Below the pieces are notes generated by a model. That model did not search any database. It saw only the letters and a program-made list of their open reading frames with translations, and was not told the origin of the DNA. A DNA stretch of 21,684 nt from positions 1 to 21,684 of the forward strand of contig CAVFXQ010000041.1 in NCBI GenBank assembly GCA_963626555.1, read 5' to 3'. This stretch comes from UBA1181 sp963626555. GTDB taxonomy: Bacteria; Bacteroidota; Bacteroidia; Bacteroidales; Paludibacteraceae. The position numbers were made by a program, and so were the translations under genes. Below are positions 5,978 through 14,630 of the stretch, piece after piece. Position 1 is the first letter of the stretch, and each line of letters opens with the position of its first letter.

Positions 5978-8569
5978 ATGAAAAAGAAGTTTATATTTAT
6001 CTTGGCGGCGAGTGTGGCCCTGCTTCTTTGGGCAGAAAGCAAGATGATCTTCCATTTTAGTGGGGGATCTGTTGAGTCTATTAATTTGTCGGATATTGAT
6101 ACGATTCGTTTCAATAATGGAAACATTGTCGTAGGCAAAGCAGACAAACAGTATACCATTGCGGTGGTGGATAGTGCGACATTCGATTTGGAAAAGACGG
6201 TTGGCGATACTGTTTTCGTTACCTACAATGGTTCATCGGTCAATGTCATCAATCCTTATCCAGAAGATTCTATTACGGTTGTGTCTGATGGCGCAAATGT
6301 AGAGGTTGCATCTTCTGTTGACAGAAAAGGAGTTGTTTACTATTTGTCTGGAACTTCTACCGACGGATCGTTTACTTTGACTCCAAGTCGTGGTTACACG
6401 TTGGTTCTTGATAATTTGTCGCTGACAAGTGCATCTACTTCTCCGATTATTTTAAACAAAGGTGCAGATGGTTCTTCTTATGCTGCAACGGTTAATTTGA
6501 TTGGAGCTTCTTCTATTGCCGATGGTAGTTCTAATACTAACAAAGGTGCCATTCTTTCAAAGTCTAAATTGAAAATCAACAAAGATGAAAATGCGCAAAG
6601 TGGTTCTTTGACGGTTACAGGAAACTACAAACATGCTATCAACTCATCAAAAAGATTGGAATTATATGGTGGAGAGCTAATCATTGCAGGTGCGGTTACC
6701 GATGGTTTCAATGGCGATGGTGTAGAGGTGTACGATGGTACGTTGAAGATCTCGGGTGTCAATGGCGATGGTGTAGACTGCTCTGAAGTGGTCCGTATTG
6801 AAGGCGGTAATGTGGTTGTTGAATCTACTGTAGACGATACGAAAGGTTTGAAGTGCGATAGCATTATTGAGATCTCGGGTGGAAATGTGAATATAACCGT
6901 TTCTGGAGCTGGCTCAAAGGCTTTGAAGAGTGGATATAAAACCATTCTTTCTGGAGGTGAGGTTACTGCTGCCTTGAATGCTACTTCAGCTTTTGTCGAC
7001 ACAGATGGTAGTTATAGTTACAACGCAGGAATCAAATCTGATACTTCAATCGTTATCAATGGTGGCTCTTTGAAAGTTACTGGCGCAGGCATTGCAGCGC
7101 GTGCGTTGAATTGTGATATGGATATTGAAATTTCTGGTGGTTCGTTCAATGCAGATCTGACAGGTGCACACTGCATTGAGACAAGCGATACTTCTTCTGT
7201 GTTCGGTATCAAGGCAGATGGTTCTGTTAGTATTTCAAGTGGTACTTCTATTATCAATATAGGAACAGCGGCAACGGCATCTAAAGGAATAAAGGCGGCA
7301 ACTGTCAATATCTCTGGTGGTGAGTTGACTATTGTTAATAATGGAAAATATTTCTCTTCGACTTCTTCGTCAAGCTCTTCAAGTTCTTCTTCTCAAGGGG
7401 GACGTCCTGGACAAGGTGGTAGTAGTTGGGGGCAAACCACAACAACGACTGATTTCGTAACTGCAAAGGCTATCAAGGTTGATACTGATTTTACAATCAC
7501 TGGAGGAACAGTCTCTTTGACTTCTAATTATGGTAAGGGAATTATCTCTGACGGAACGGTAACTTTGGGTGCAAAGGGTGGCTCAGAAGGCGACTTCCAG
7601 CTGAATATCACCGCAGGTAGTAGCGACTGTGGAACATACACTTCTAGCTCTTCTTCAAGCATGGGAGGCATGGGCGGAGGTGGCGGAGGCGAATCTCGCA
7701 CCAAAGTCAATGCAAAGCCAAAGGGTATCAGCACAGATGGTGAAATTAATATCAATGCAGGTACAATCACTATTAAGGCTTATGATACGGGAATCCTTTC
7801 AACAAGTGCACCAACTAATGTAAATGGTGGTACTATCTACATTGATGCACAATACGACCAAGGTATCTTCGCTAAATATAGCACTCTGACTTTTAATGGT
7901 GGCTTTGTGAAGGTGACAAATTCGTACGAGGCATTCTCCGGTAAGATCATAACATTCAACGAGGGAAGTTCCACCTACGCAATCTCTTCGGATGATGCTT
8001 GGAATGCTACGGATGGAAACGAGAGTTCAAGCGAAGTTCACATTTATGTCAATGGAGGTGTTCACTACGCAGTAGGTGCAGGTGATGGATTGGATTCAAA
8101 TGGAGATATGGCAGTTTCAGGTGGTATCGTAGTTTGCTCGCAAACTGGAAACGGAAACTCTCCAATTGATACTGACAGCGGATGGACTCATACGGGTGGT
8201 TTCGTGTTGGCTTGCGGTGGTAGCGGGATGTTTAGTGAAACAATTCCTAATAGTTCTGCCGGTCATATCTACACAAATTCAGGAATGAACATTTCGGCTA
8301 ATCAATATTTGATCGTTGCTAATACTTCCGGAAGTGTTCTCGCCGCATTCAAAGTTCCTCAGTCTGCTCAAGCCGCTGTATGTGCTTACAACAGTGATGT
8401 AACCAACTACAAATTCTATGTGGGTTCAAATTATAGTGGTACGTTAGATTACTTCGATGGTGTCTTCGGACTCTACACAAGCAATCAACCAACTATCTCA
8501 ACTTCAAACTACACTGCCTACAGCGTTTCAACAACGAACGGAAATACAGGAGGTGGCGGTCGTCCATAA
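5978..8569 (+). CDS. Secreted beta-helix carbohydrate-binding-type protein (Cthe_2159-like)
   Basis: The 863-residue protein begins with a basic N-terminus and a hydrophobic segment typical of a Sec signal peptide (roughly residues 1-20). A short Bacteroidota-style prefix (SINLSDIDTIRF) follows. From about residue 100 onward it consists of repeating rungs such as IEISGGNVNI, VRIEGGNVVV and LEISGG-type turns with GDG/GI loops, the signature of a right-handed parallel beta-helix. This matches my memory of the Cthe_2159 family, whose founder binds cellulose and acidic sugars; ligand here is unknown. Low-complexity insertions break the helix: a Ser run near 457-472 followed by Gly-rich and Thr-run stretches, and a Ser/Gly run near 555-575. 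The C-terminus ends in GGGGRP. No lipobox or obvious sorting domain is seen. It appears to be monocistronic. Confidence 0.8.
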   Translation: MKKKFIFILAASVALLLWAESKMIFHFSGGSVESINLSDIDTIRFNNGNIVVGKADKQYTIAVVDSATFDLEKTVGDTVFVTYNGSSVNVINPYPEDSITVVSDGANVEVASSVDRKGVVYYLSGTSTDGSFTLTPSRGYTLVLDNLSLTSASTSPIILNKGADGSSYAATVNLIGASSIADGSSNTNKGAILSKSKLKINKDENAQSGSLTVTGNYKHAINSSKRLELYGGELIIAGAVTDGFNGDGVEVYDGTLKISGVNGDGVDCSEVVRIEGGNVVVESTVDDTKGLKCDSIIEISGGNVNITVSGAGSKALKSGYKTILSGGEVTAALNATSAFVDTDGSYSYNAGIKSDTSIVINGGSLKVTGAGIAARALNCDMDIEISGGSFNADLTGAHCIETSDTSSVFGIKADGSVSISSGTSIINIGTAATASKGIKAATVNISGGELTIVNNGKYFSSTSSSSSSSSSSQGGRPGQGGSSWGQTTTTTDFVTAKAIKVDTDFTITGGTVSLTSNYGKGIISDGTVTLGAKGGSEGDFQLNITAGSSDCGTYTSSSSSSMGGMGGGGGGESRTKVNAKPKGISTDGEININAGTITIKAYDTGILSTSAPTNVNGGTIYIDAQYDQGIFAKYSTLTFNGGFVKVTNSYEAFSGKIITFNEGSSTYAISSDDAWNATDGNESSSEVHIYVNGGVHYAVGAGDGLDSNGDMAVSGGIVVCSQTGNGNSPIDTDSGWTHTGGFVLACGGSGMFSETIPNSSAGHIYTNSGMNISANQYLIVANTSGSVLAAFKVPQSAQAAVCAYNSDVTNYKFYVGSNYSGTLDYFDGVFGLYTSNQPTISTSNYTAYSVSTTNGNTGGGGRP

Positions 8570-8593
8570 GATCGTATTTTACATTTTCTATAG

Positions 8594-8633
8594 GAAAGGG
8601 AAGTCTTCTGAGGAGGACTTCTCTTTCTTTTTT
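8594..8633 (+). terminator. Intrinsic terminator after the beta-helix protein
   Basis: GAAAGGGAAGTC (8594-8605) pairs with GACTTCTCTTTC (8616-8627), twelve pairs with one G-U, around a 10-base loop. A T run at 8628-8633 follows. The stem begins 24 bases after the stop codon. Confidence 0.88.
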
Positions 8634-8634
8634 A

Positions 8635-8642
8635 TATATTTG
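8635..8642 (+). promoter_or_regulatory. Promoter -7 element for the LOG-family gene
   Basis: TATATTTG is an exact TAnnTTTG match that begins two bases after the T tract of the preceding terminator. It predicts a start near 8649 and a leader of about 18 bases. A -33 TTTG is not evident, since the upstream space is taken by the terminator stem. Confidence 0.6.
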
Positions 8643-8666
8643 TGTAAAACAGAATTTTTTTTGAGG

Positions 8667-9248
8667 ATGATAAATATAGTATCTGTATATTGTGCGTCAA
8701 GTTCGAAAGTGGACGATGCGTTTAAAAAACAGGCATTTCGTTTGGGTGAATTGTTGGCAGAGAGGGGCATCACTGTGAAGTATGGCTCTGGAAAGGTCGG
8801 ACTAATGGGTGAATTGGCTAAGGGCGTTCTATCAAAAAAAGGAAAGCTCATTGGCGTTATTCCTCAGTTTATGGTAGACGAAGGTTGGTCAAATCCTGAA
8901 GTTACGGAAGAAATCGTTACGGAGACAATGCGCGAAAGAAAGCATATCCTCTCAAAAGATGTTGATGCAGCCATCGCTCTTCCTGGCGGTGTTGGTACTT
9001 TGGAAGAATTGATGGAAGTGATTACGGGCCGACAGTTAGGGCTCTTTAAAAGTCCTGTTGTTATAGTAAATATAAATCATTTTTATGATGATTTGTTAAA
9101 GATGTTTCAACATGCGGCGAATGAAAATTTTATGAGGGAGACTCATTTGGAATTGTGGAAAGTTGTTGATAGTGTGGAAGATGTGCTAAAAGCAATAGAG
9201 AGTTCAAGTGCTTTGGATGAGAATGTGCGAAAAAAAGCTGCTATCTGA
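8667..9248 (+). CDS. LOG-family nucleotide 5'-monophosphate phosphoribohydrolase
   Basis: The 193-residue Rossmann-like protein carries the LOG signatures: VYCASSS near the N-terminus (7-13), YGSGKVGLMG (39-48), MRERKH (88-93) and PGGVGTLEE (106-114). Proteins of this family, often mislabelled lysine decarboxylase, hydrolyse nucleoside monophosphates to base and ribose 5-phosphate. Plant and some bacterial members activate cytokinins. The usual first Gly-rich motif is YGGG; here the second Gly of that triplet is Ser. The reading frame is open far upstream into the previous gene, but the ATG at 8667 is preceded by TTGAGG and follows the promoter and terminator, so it is the likely start. The next gene begins 32 bases later, suggesting a two-gene operon. 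Confidence 0.88.
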   Translation: MINIVSVYCASSSKVDDAFKKQAFRLGELLAERGITVKYGSGKVGLMGELAKGVLSKKGKLIGVIPQFMVDEGWSNPEVTEEIVTETMRERKHILSKDVDAAIALPGGVGTLEELMEVITGRQLGLFKSPVVIVNINHFYDDLLKMFQHAANENFMRETHLELWKVVDSVEDVLKAIESSSALDENVRKKAAI

Positions 9249-9280
9249 ATTTGACTTAGGTAATCAACAAAACGATTTAT

Positions 9281-11917
9281 ATGTACAAGACGGACGAAAC
9301 TCAATGGTTTGCCGCTCTTCAACAGAAAAGAAGAAAGTTGGCAGAACAACTGAAGGACCCTGCGGCACAAGGATTGTGGAAATCTGTAGTCGACAAATAT
9401 TCTGACAATGCGCATTTTGTCTACGAGTTGCTCCAAAATTCTGACGATGCGAAGGCTACGGTAGTTAGGGTCTATTTCGATGATGGTGAGATTGAGTTTA
9501 TCCACAATGGTGTCGTTCCATTCACAATATCGGATCCATCTAAAGAAATTTATGATGAACGGTCTTCTTGGGGACATATCAATGCGCTGACGTCCATCGG
9601 GGCAAGTAATAAGGTGGACGAACAGCAAATCGGAAAGTTCGGCATTGGTTTTAAGTCTGTTTTTAAGTATGTCGAGGTTCCTCATATCGAAGATGACGAA
9701 TTCTCGTTTGATATTGAAGATTACATCGTTCCTATTTTGAAAGAGAGGAGAAGCAACCGTCGAAAAAAAGGAGAAACCTCTTTTATCCTTCCTTTGAGGA
9801 ATTCTCTTGATAAAGAGAAAGATACAATGTTGAATGTGATTAAACAAAAGTTTGACCTACTTCATCTTCCTTTACTTTTTTTACCTCATTTAAAAAAAAT
9901 CGAACTGTTTCAAGATGATGAAAAATATTCACTTTTTTCAAAAGAAACATTAGACAATCAATCGTTGAATGATTTAATCTATTACGATTTGTGTTTGTCT
10001 GAACCCAATCGGAAGAACATTCGTTGCAGGTTGTTTGAAAAGAAAATTTCTTCGGAAAGTGATTTGAAAATTTCTTGTTGCTATTTCTTTAATATGAAGG
10101 GAGAGTGGTTGAAAAATGATGCGTTAAACGAACCGCTGTTCTGCTATTTCCCAACTTCGCAAAAATTGTGTTTCCCCTATGTCTTGAATGCGCCTTTCCG
10201 ACTGACGGAGAGTCGAGAATCGCTCAAGGAAAATGATGAGTGGAATGAACGAATGGCGACAGAATTGGGTGTCTTGGCAGTCTCTTCGGTGAATTTTATA
10301 ATCAAGCAAGAGTCTTGGAATAGTGCTTTGTATCTCTCTGTGTGTGATATGTTTCCGAAGGCAGAAGAAATGAACGAACGCAAAGATTGGTTCTCAAAAA
10401 ATCATGTTGAGGCAATTAAAAGAGAGTTGCAAACAGCTAAGATTTTTTTGTCGCAGGAGAAAAAATGGACGGATGGAAATCACCTTGCTTTGGCTGATTC
10501 CGCGGATTTGCAAAATTTGCTGGATGACGATTTTCTTCATAAAAGGTGGACAGCAATGACGGAAAGTACTTTGCTGAGCTTCGGGTATGTTGACACGGAC
10601 TTGAAATTCTCCGAACTGAAATCTTTCTTGGAGAATTACAGAATTTCCGTTTTTCGTGTTAAAGGAAAGGATTTTGTTCGGCGTTTGCAGAAAGAGGATG
10701 TGGAAGCGATGCCTATAGAAAAAGTTTGTAGGTTGTATTGCTATTTAGATGCTTTGTCAAAAAAAGATGCGGAGATTGCCAAGTATTTGAAAAAGAAGAA
10801 GATATATCTCAGCGAGAGTGGCGTTTGTTACGCTCCAAGAGAGATTTTCCTTTCATCGGGTGTTACAGGGAAATACCCTATAGTCCATTCTTATTTTATT
10901 GAGAATAAGAGTGTTATGAGATTCTTTGAACGAATGGGGGTTTCTAAGCCAAGTGAGCTGATAGAGATTCTTCAATATATATTCCCTATTTACCAAAAAG
11001 GGGAGGTCTCGGTGGATGATAAGGAGAAAAATGTGGAACATATAAGGTTCATTTTCCATTATGTTCAATCCTTGCCTTTATTGGATGATGATAGGAGAGA
11101 ATTTTGTGAAGTTTTATCTAATATTCGCATCTTGAGGGTAAAAACGATTGATGGAAGCGTACATTATGCTGTACCGAAAGAGACTTATCATCGGACAACT
11201 GATTTGGTCAATTTTATGTCTGATTGCCCCTCTACGTTTTTTTTTGATAATGAATGGATTGTTGAAAATATTTTGCCAGAAGAGCGAGATGATTTCTATA
11301 CGTTTTTGTTGAATATTGGCGTGCATTTTGGGTTGAATATCAAAGAGGTAAGGCGAAATAAGAATTCAAGGTACTTTCATGATTTAGACCTTCATCCAGT
11401 GTCGTTGCGAACTGTGGACGAGGGCGCACAAGAGATTTTAGATAAGGATATTGAAGGGGCATCTCCTATACAGTGGACGGATCAAAAGTCCATAGCTTTT
11501 TTCAACCTTCTAAACAAGTCGGTGCAGAGTCTCACAACTTATCTTTTTAATATTTCGTTGGAGGGAACTTATCGCTATATACAAAAAGGGAAACGTAATT
11601 ATACGGAGGAGGTGATCTATCATACAACGGCAAAATCTATTATCTATCATTCTCCTTGGTTAAAGTCGGCTGATGGTCGGTGGGTGTCACCCGAGGAGGT
11701 GAAACAATCGTCTCAGTTAGCCCCTATTTACAATTTAACGGCGGTTGATTTATTGTTTATGTTGGGTATCCAAAATGTGAAAAATCCAACGAGTTTGTCC
11801 GTAGAGGAACAAAAGTTTGTCTCTTTTGCTTTACAATGTAAATCGGAAGGTATGTCATTGAATGATTTAGAAAATGCGATTGATTTGTGGAAAAAAAGCA
11901 AAAAAAGTTCTATTTAA
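9281..11917 (+). CDS. Sacsin/HSP90-like GHKL ATPase-domain protein
   Basis: The N-terminal roughly 200 residues show a GHKL ATP-binding fold of the sacsin type. The N-box FVYELLQNSDDA (46-57) has Glu49 and Asn53 as the expected catalytic and Mg-binding residues. IEFIHNGVVPFT (71-82) stands where other GHKL proteins have DxGxG, and GKFGIGFKSVF (118-128) is the glycine-rich ATP lid. The remaining about 650 residues are rich in Leu, Lys and Glu, appear soluble, and match no domain I can name. I see no DUF3883-like nuclease region that often ends such proteins. At 878 residues it is shorter than many bacterial sacsin-like proteins, and it ends in a Lys-rich tail within an A-rich stretch. Some relatives occur in anti-phage defence loci, but the function here is unknown. 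It probably shares a transcript with the LOG gene. Confidence 0.8.
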   Translation: MYKTDETQWFAALQQKRRKLAEQLKDPAAQGLWKSVVDKYSDNAHFVYELLQNSDDAKATVVRVYFDDGEIEFIHNGVVPFTISDPSKEIYDERSSWGHINALTSIGASNKVDEQQIGKFGIGFKSVFKYVEVPHIEDDEFSFDIEDYIVPILKERRSNRRKKGETSFILPLRNSLDKEKDTMLNVIKQKFDLLHLPLLFLPHLKKIELFQDDEKYSLFSKETLDNQSLNDLIYYDLCLSEPNRKNIRCRLFEKKISSESDLKISCCYFFNMKGEWLKNDALNEPLFCYFPTSQKLCFPYVLNAPFRLTESRESLKENDEWNERMATELGVLAVSSVNFIIKQESWNSALYLSVCDMFPKAEEMNERKDWFSKNHVEAIKRELQTAKIFLSQEKKWTDGNHLALADSADLQNLLDDDFLHKRWTAMTESTLLSFGYVDTDLKFSELKSFLENYRISVFRVKGKDFVRRLQKEDVEAMPIEKVCRLYCYLDALSKKDAEIAKYLKKKKIYLSESGVCYAPREIFLSSGVTGKYPIVHSYFIENKSVMRFFERMGVSKPSELIEILQYIFPIYQKGEVSVDDKEKNVEHIRFIFHYVQSLPLLDDDRREFCEVLSNIRILRVKTIDGSVHYAVPKETYHRTTDLVNFMSDCPSTFFFDNEWIVENILPEERDDFYTFLLNIGVHFGLNIKEVRRNKNSRYFHDLDLHPVSLRTVDEGAQEILDKDIEGASPIQWTDQKSIAFFNLLNKSVQSLTTYLFNISLEGTYRYIQKGKRNYTEEVIYHTTAKSIIYHSPWLKSADGRWVSPEEVKQSSQLAPIYNLTAVDLLFMLGIQNVKNPTSLSVEEQKFVSFALQCKSEGMSLNDLENAIDLWKKSKKSSI

Positions 11918-12002
11918 CGCCTTATTTTCAGAAAAGAGTGGGCTTGGCTTAATTGAGTGGCTATAAAATAGTGAATTTTTTAGAAACTGAAAAAATAATC
12001 AT

Positions 12003-12010
12003 TATTTTTG
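12003..12010 (+). promoter_or_regulatory. Promoter -7 element for ribD
   Basis: TATTTTTG fits TAnnTTTG exactly and predicts a start near 12016, giving a leader of about 22 bases. It argues against translation starting at the TTG at 12008, which lies inside the element. Confidence 0.6.
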
Positions 12011-12037
12011 CGAGAAATCCATAAAAAGGGGGTGTCT

Positions 12038-13132
12038 ATGGTATCTGAATTTTTTATGAGTCGTTGCTTGCAGTTAGCTGAAAGAGGTTTTGGTAGAGTC
12101 TCTCCTAATCCGATGGTTGGTGCTGTGATAGTGTATGAAGACGAGATAATAGGGGAGGGCTATCATCAACAATATGGTGGTCCGCATGCGGAAGTAAACG
12201 CAATTGCATCTGTGAAAGACCCATCGTTGCTGTCTAAATCGACGATTTATGTTAGTTTAGAGCCTTGTTGCCATTATGGTAAGACTCCTCCTTGTGTTGA
12301 TTTGATCTTAGAAAAGAAAATTCCACATGTTGTGGTTTGTAATCTTGACCCTTTCCCTGCCGTTCATGGAAAAGGAATTGAAAAGTTGCGTGCCGCAGGG
12401 ATAGACGTGGAGGTTGGTGTGAAAAATGAGGAAGGTAGATGGTTAAACCGACGGTTCTTCACTTATCATGAGAAGCATCGTCCGTATATTTTCTTAAAAT
12501 GGGCGCAGACAGCTGATGGGTTCGTTGACAAGATTCGTTTTGACAGTGCAGAAGATCCTTTGTGTATATCAAATGGAGAATCTCTCAAAGCTATGCATCA
12601 GTTCCGTTCTGGTGAAACGGCTATTATGGTGGGTCCCAACACAGCTATGCTTGATGATCCTTCGCTGACGGTTCGATATGCAGATGGGAAACAGCCCATT
12701 CGTGTGTTGTTGGATCGTGATTTGAAGGTGTCGCGGAGTAAAAAAATCTTTGATGGTTCCGTACCTACATTGGTCTTGACTAAGGAGGTGCCGACAGACC
12801 AACTTCCAAATGTAAAATTTCTCCATTGTAATTTCCATAATGATGGAAGTTTAGATATTGAATGTTTCTATAATGTATTGTATGACAATAAGATTGAGTC
12901 GTTGATTGTTGAGGGTGGTTCTCTATTGTTGGATAGTTTGATTGCGGAAGGTGCGTGGGACGAGTTGCGCGTGGAAGTCAATCGCTCTTTGTTCATTGGA
13001 AAGGGTGTGGATGCGCCAAAAATCGATGTGCAGAAGATGGACCTCCAAAAATATCAGATACAACAATTTGGAGATAACGAGGTGATGATGTTTCGCAGAG
13101 CGTCTATAGGTTATAACGCTTGTGGAGAATAA
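12038..13132 (+). CDS. ribD: Bifunctional riboflavin deaminase/reductase
   Basis: RibD carries out two consecutive steps of riboflavin synthesis: deamination of the pyrimidine released by GTP cyclohydrolase II, then NADPH-dependent reduction of its ribosyl chain. The N-terminal cytidine-deaminase-like domain has the zinc site: His50 and Glu52 in GGPHAEVNA, then Cys77 and Cys86 in EPCCHYGKTPPC. The C-terminal reductase domain (about residues 145-364) includes WAQTADG and EGGSLLLDS. At 364 residues both domains are complete. The ATG at 12038 is preferred because AGGGGG lies just upstream and the promoter excludes the longer frame. No other rib gene or FMN riboswitch is visible nearby, so the gene is separated from the rest of its pathway. 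Confidence 0.94.
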   Translation: MVSEFFMSRCLQLAERGFGRVSPNPMVGAVIVYEDEIIGEGYHQQYGGPHAEVNAIASVKDPSLLSKSTIYVSLEPCCHYGKTPPCVDLILEKKIPHVVVCNLDPFPAVHGKGIEKLRAAGIDVEVGVKNEEGRWLNRRFFTYHEKHRPYIFLKWAQTADGFVDKIRFDSAEDPLCISNGESLKAMHQFRSGETAIMVGPNTAMLDDPSLTVRYADGKQPIRVLLDRDLKVSRSKKIFDGSVPTLVLTKEVPTDQLPNVKFLHCNFHNDGSLDIECFYNVLYDNKIESLIVEGGSLLLDSLIAEGAWDELRVEVNRSLFIGKGVDAPKIDVQKMDLQKYQIQQFGDNEVMMFRRASIGYNACGE

Positions 13133-13156
13133 ATTTATGCTTTCCAGTTTTTAAGG

Positions 13157-13164
13157 TATATTTG
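13157..13164 (+). promoter_or_regulatory. Promoter -7 element for the cls operon
   Basis: TATATTTG matches the -7 consensus exactly, 25 bases before the cls ATG, with a predicted start near 13170. The preceding 24 bases after ribD contain no terminator hairpin that I can see, so read-through from ribD is also possible. Confidence 0.6.
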
Positions 13165-13189
13165 TAAAAACACTTGAGATTAAATTCAG

Positions 13190-14611
13190 ATGCTTTTAGA
13201 AATCGCCTACATTGTACTTTTATTGGTTTATGTGTCCACAATTGTGAGCACAATTCTCCTTCTTTTGATTGAGAACCGAAATCCAGTAAAGTCTATTGCA
13301 TGGATTTTTGTCCTTTTGTTTGTGCCTATCGGTGGTTTTATCTGTTATATTCTTTTTGGAAAAAAATTTCGAAAGAAACGTATCATCAATAAGCGAAGTA
13401 TCCGTTTGGTAAAGTCGTATGAAGAGATTGCTCAGCGGGATGTCTCGGTGCTGAACCTTACCAATATGCAACGTTCGTTGGTTAATCTGGCTATTAACAA
13501 CAGTGATGCTTGCTTCTTTGAAAAGAATCAGATAAAACTCTATACAAACGCAATTTTGCTGTATGAGCAGATCTTTGAGGATATAAAGAAAGCGACTCAT
13601 CACATCAATGTTGAGTATTATGTCTTCAGTCCAGATAATTTAGGTCGAAGAATGATGGACGCATTGATTGAAAAAGCTATGGAGGGAGTTAAGGTTCGTC
13701 TTATTATTGATGATGTCGGAAGTTGGAATTTTAAAAAATCGCATGAAAAAGAATTGAAAGATGCGGGTATTGAGGTGCAGCGTTTCCTAAAGGTTGGTCT
13801 CTCTTTTATCAGTAGTCGGGTGAACTATCGAAACCATCGTAAGATTTTGGTGATAGATGGAAAGGTGGGCTATACGGGTGGCATTAATGTCGCAGATCGT
13901 TATGTCAAAGGACTTAGTTGGGGTACGTGGCGAGATACGCATGCTCGTTATGAGGGTGGTGTAGTCTTGGGTTTGCAAAGGGCTTTTTTTGAGGATTGGT
14001 TTTTCGTTACACAGTCGCTGATTGATGATAGTGTATATTATCCTGCTCCCTCGCAGGAGGGAACGATTAAGATCCAAACCGTTGTGAGCGGCCCCGATAT
14101 GCAGTGGACTTCTATCATGCAGATGTTTACGAAATCGTTCTCTATGGCCACCAAGCGAATCTTTATAGAAACTCCCTATTTTTTGCCTCCTGAATCTTTA
14201 TTGGAGTCGTTACAGACCGCTGCTTTGTCGGGTGTGGATGTGCGTGTGATTCTGCCTCGTCGTTCGGATGCCCCACTTACGTTATTGAGTTCGCATTCCT
14301 ATTTGGATGCAATGTTCAAGGCTGGTATTAAGGTCTATTTCTACTATCCAGGGTTTATTCATAGCAAAATCACAATTGTAGACGATGAGGTGGGCTTCAT
14401 TGGAAGCGCTAATATGGATTTCCGTAGCTTTGAACAGAATTTTGAATTAAATACGGTTATATATGACAAAAAGGTCGTGGCACAGTTAGTCTCTATCTAT
14501 GAACAGGACCTGAGCGACAGCTTGAAAGTAGAGGAGTCAAGTTGGAAAACTCGTCCAAAGAAGATGAAAGTACAAGAGTCGTTGGCTCGGTTGTGTAGCC
14601 CTTTGTTGTAA
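13190..14611 (+). CDS. cls: Cardiolipin synthase (phospholipase D type)
   Basis: Cls condenses two phosphatidylglycerol molecules to cardiolipin and glycerol at the inner membrane. The 473-residue protein starts with two hydrophobic helices (about residues 4-27 and 36-57), the PLDc_N region, with the usual NPVKSIAW and FGKKFRK segments. Two HKD catalytic motifs follow: HRKILVID (His216, Lys218, Asp223) with GYTGGIN, and HSKITIVD (His391, Lys393, Asp398) with GFIGSANMD. Length, topology and both active-site halves are those of a full bacterial cardiolipin synthase. The substrate has not been shown, and some relatives use phosphatidylethanolamine. It leads a closely spaced three-gene cluster with a MIP18-like gene and lpxH. 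Confidence 0.92.
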   Translation: MLLEIAYIVLLLVYVSTIVSTILLLLIENRNPVKSIAWIFVLLFVPIGGFICYILFGKKFRKKRIINKRSIRLVKSYEEIAQRDVSVLNLTNMQRSLVNLAINNSDACFFEKNQIKLYTNAILLYEQIFEDIKKATHHINVEYYVFSPDNLGRRMMDALIEKAMEGVKVRLIIDDVGSWNFKKSHEKELKDAGIEVQRFLKVGLSFISSRVNYRNHRKILVIDGKVGYTGGINVADRYVKGLSWGTWRDTHARYEGGVVLGLQRAFFEDWFFVTQSLIDDSVYYPAPSQEGTIKIQTVVSGPDMQWTSIMQMFTKSFSMATKRIFIETPYFLPPESLLESLQTAALSGVDVRVILPRRSDAPLTLLSSHSYLDAMFKAGIKVYFYYPGFIHSKITIVDDEVGFIGSANMDFRSFEQNFELNTVIYDKKVVAQLVSIYEQDLSDSLKVEESSWKTRPKKMKVQESLARLCSPLL

Positions 14612-14630
14612 AAAAATATATGCTATCAAA

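Noticed and set aside
7018..7308. Long minus-strand open frames inside the beta-helix gene
   Set aside because: They are shadows caused by the biased codon composition of the repetitive + strand gene, without start signals or recognisable protein features.
5978..8569. Repeated Ser and Gly codon tracts as a CRISPR or DNA repeat array
   Set aside because: They are in-frame low-complexity codons inside one long gene; the units are irregular, without spacers.
8457..8666. Upstream extension of the LOG-family reading frame
   Set aside because: It overlaps the beta-helix gene and runs through the terminator and promoter; the ATG at 8667 gives the usual family N-terminus.
9246..9253. Possible separate promoter (TGAATTTG) ahead of the sacsin-like gene
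   Set aside because: It has a mismatch in the key TA, no -33 partner, and the 32-base gap fits simple cotranscription with the LOG gene.
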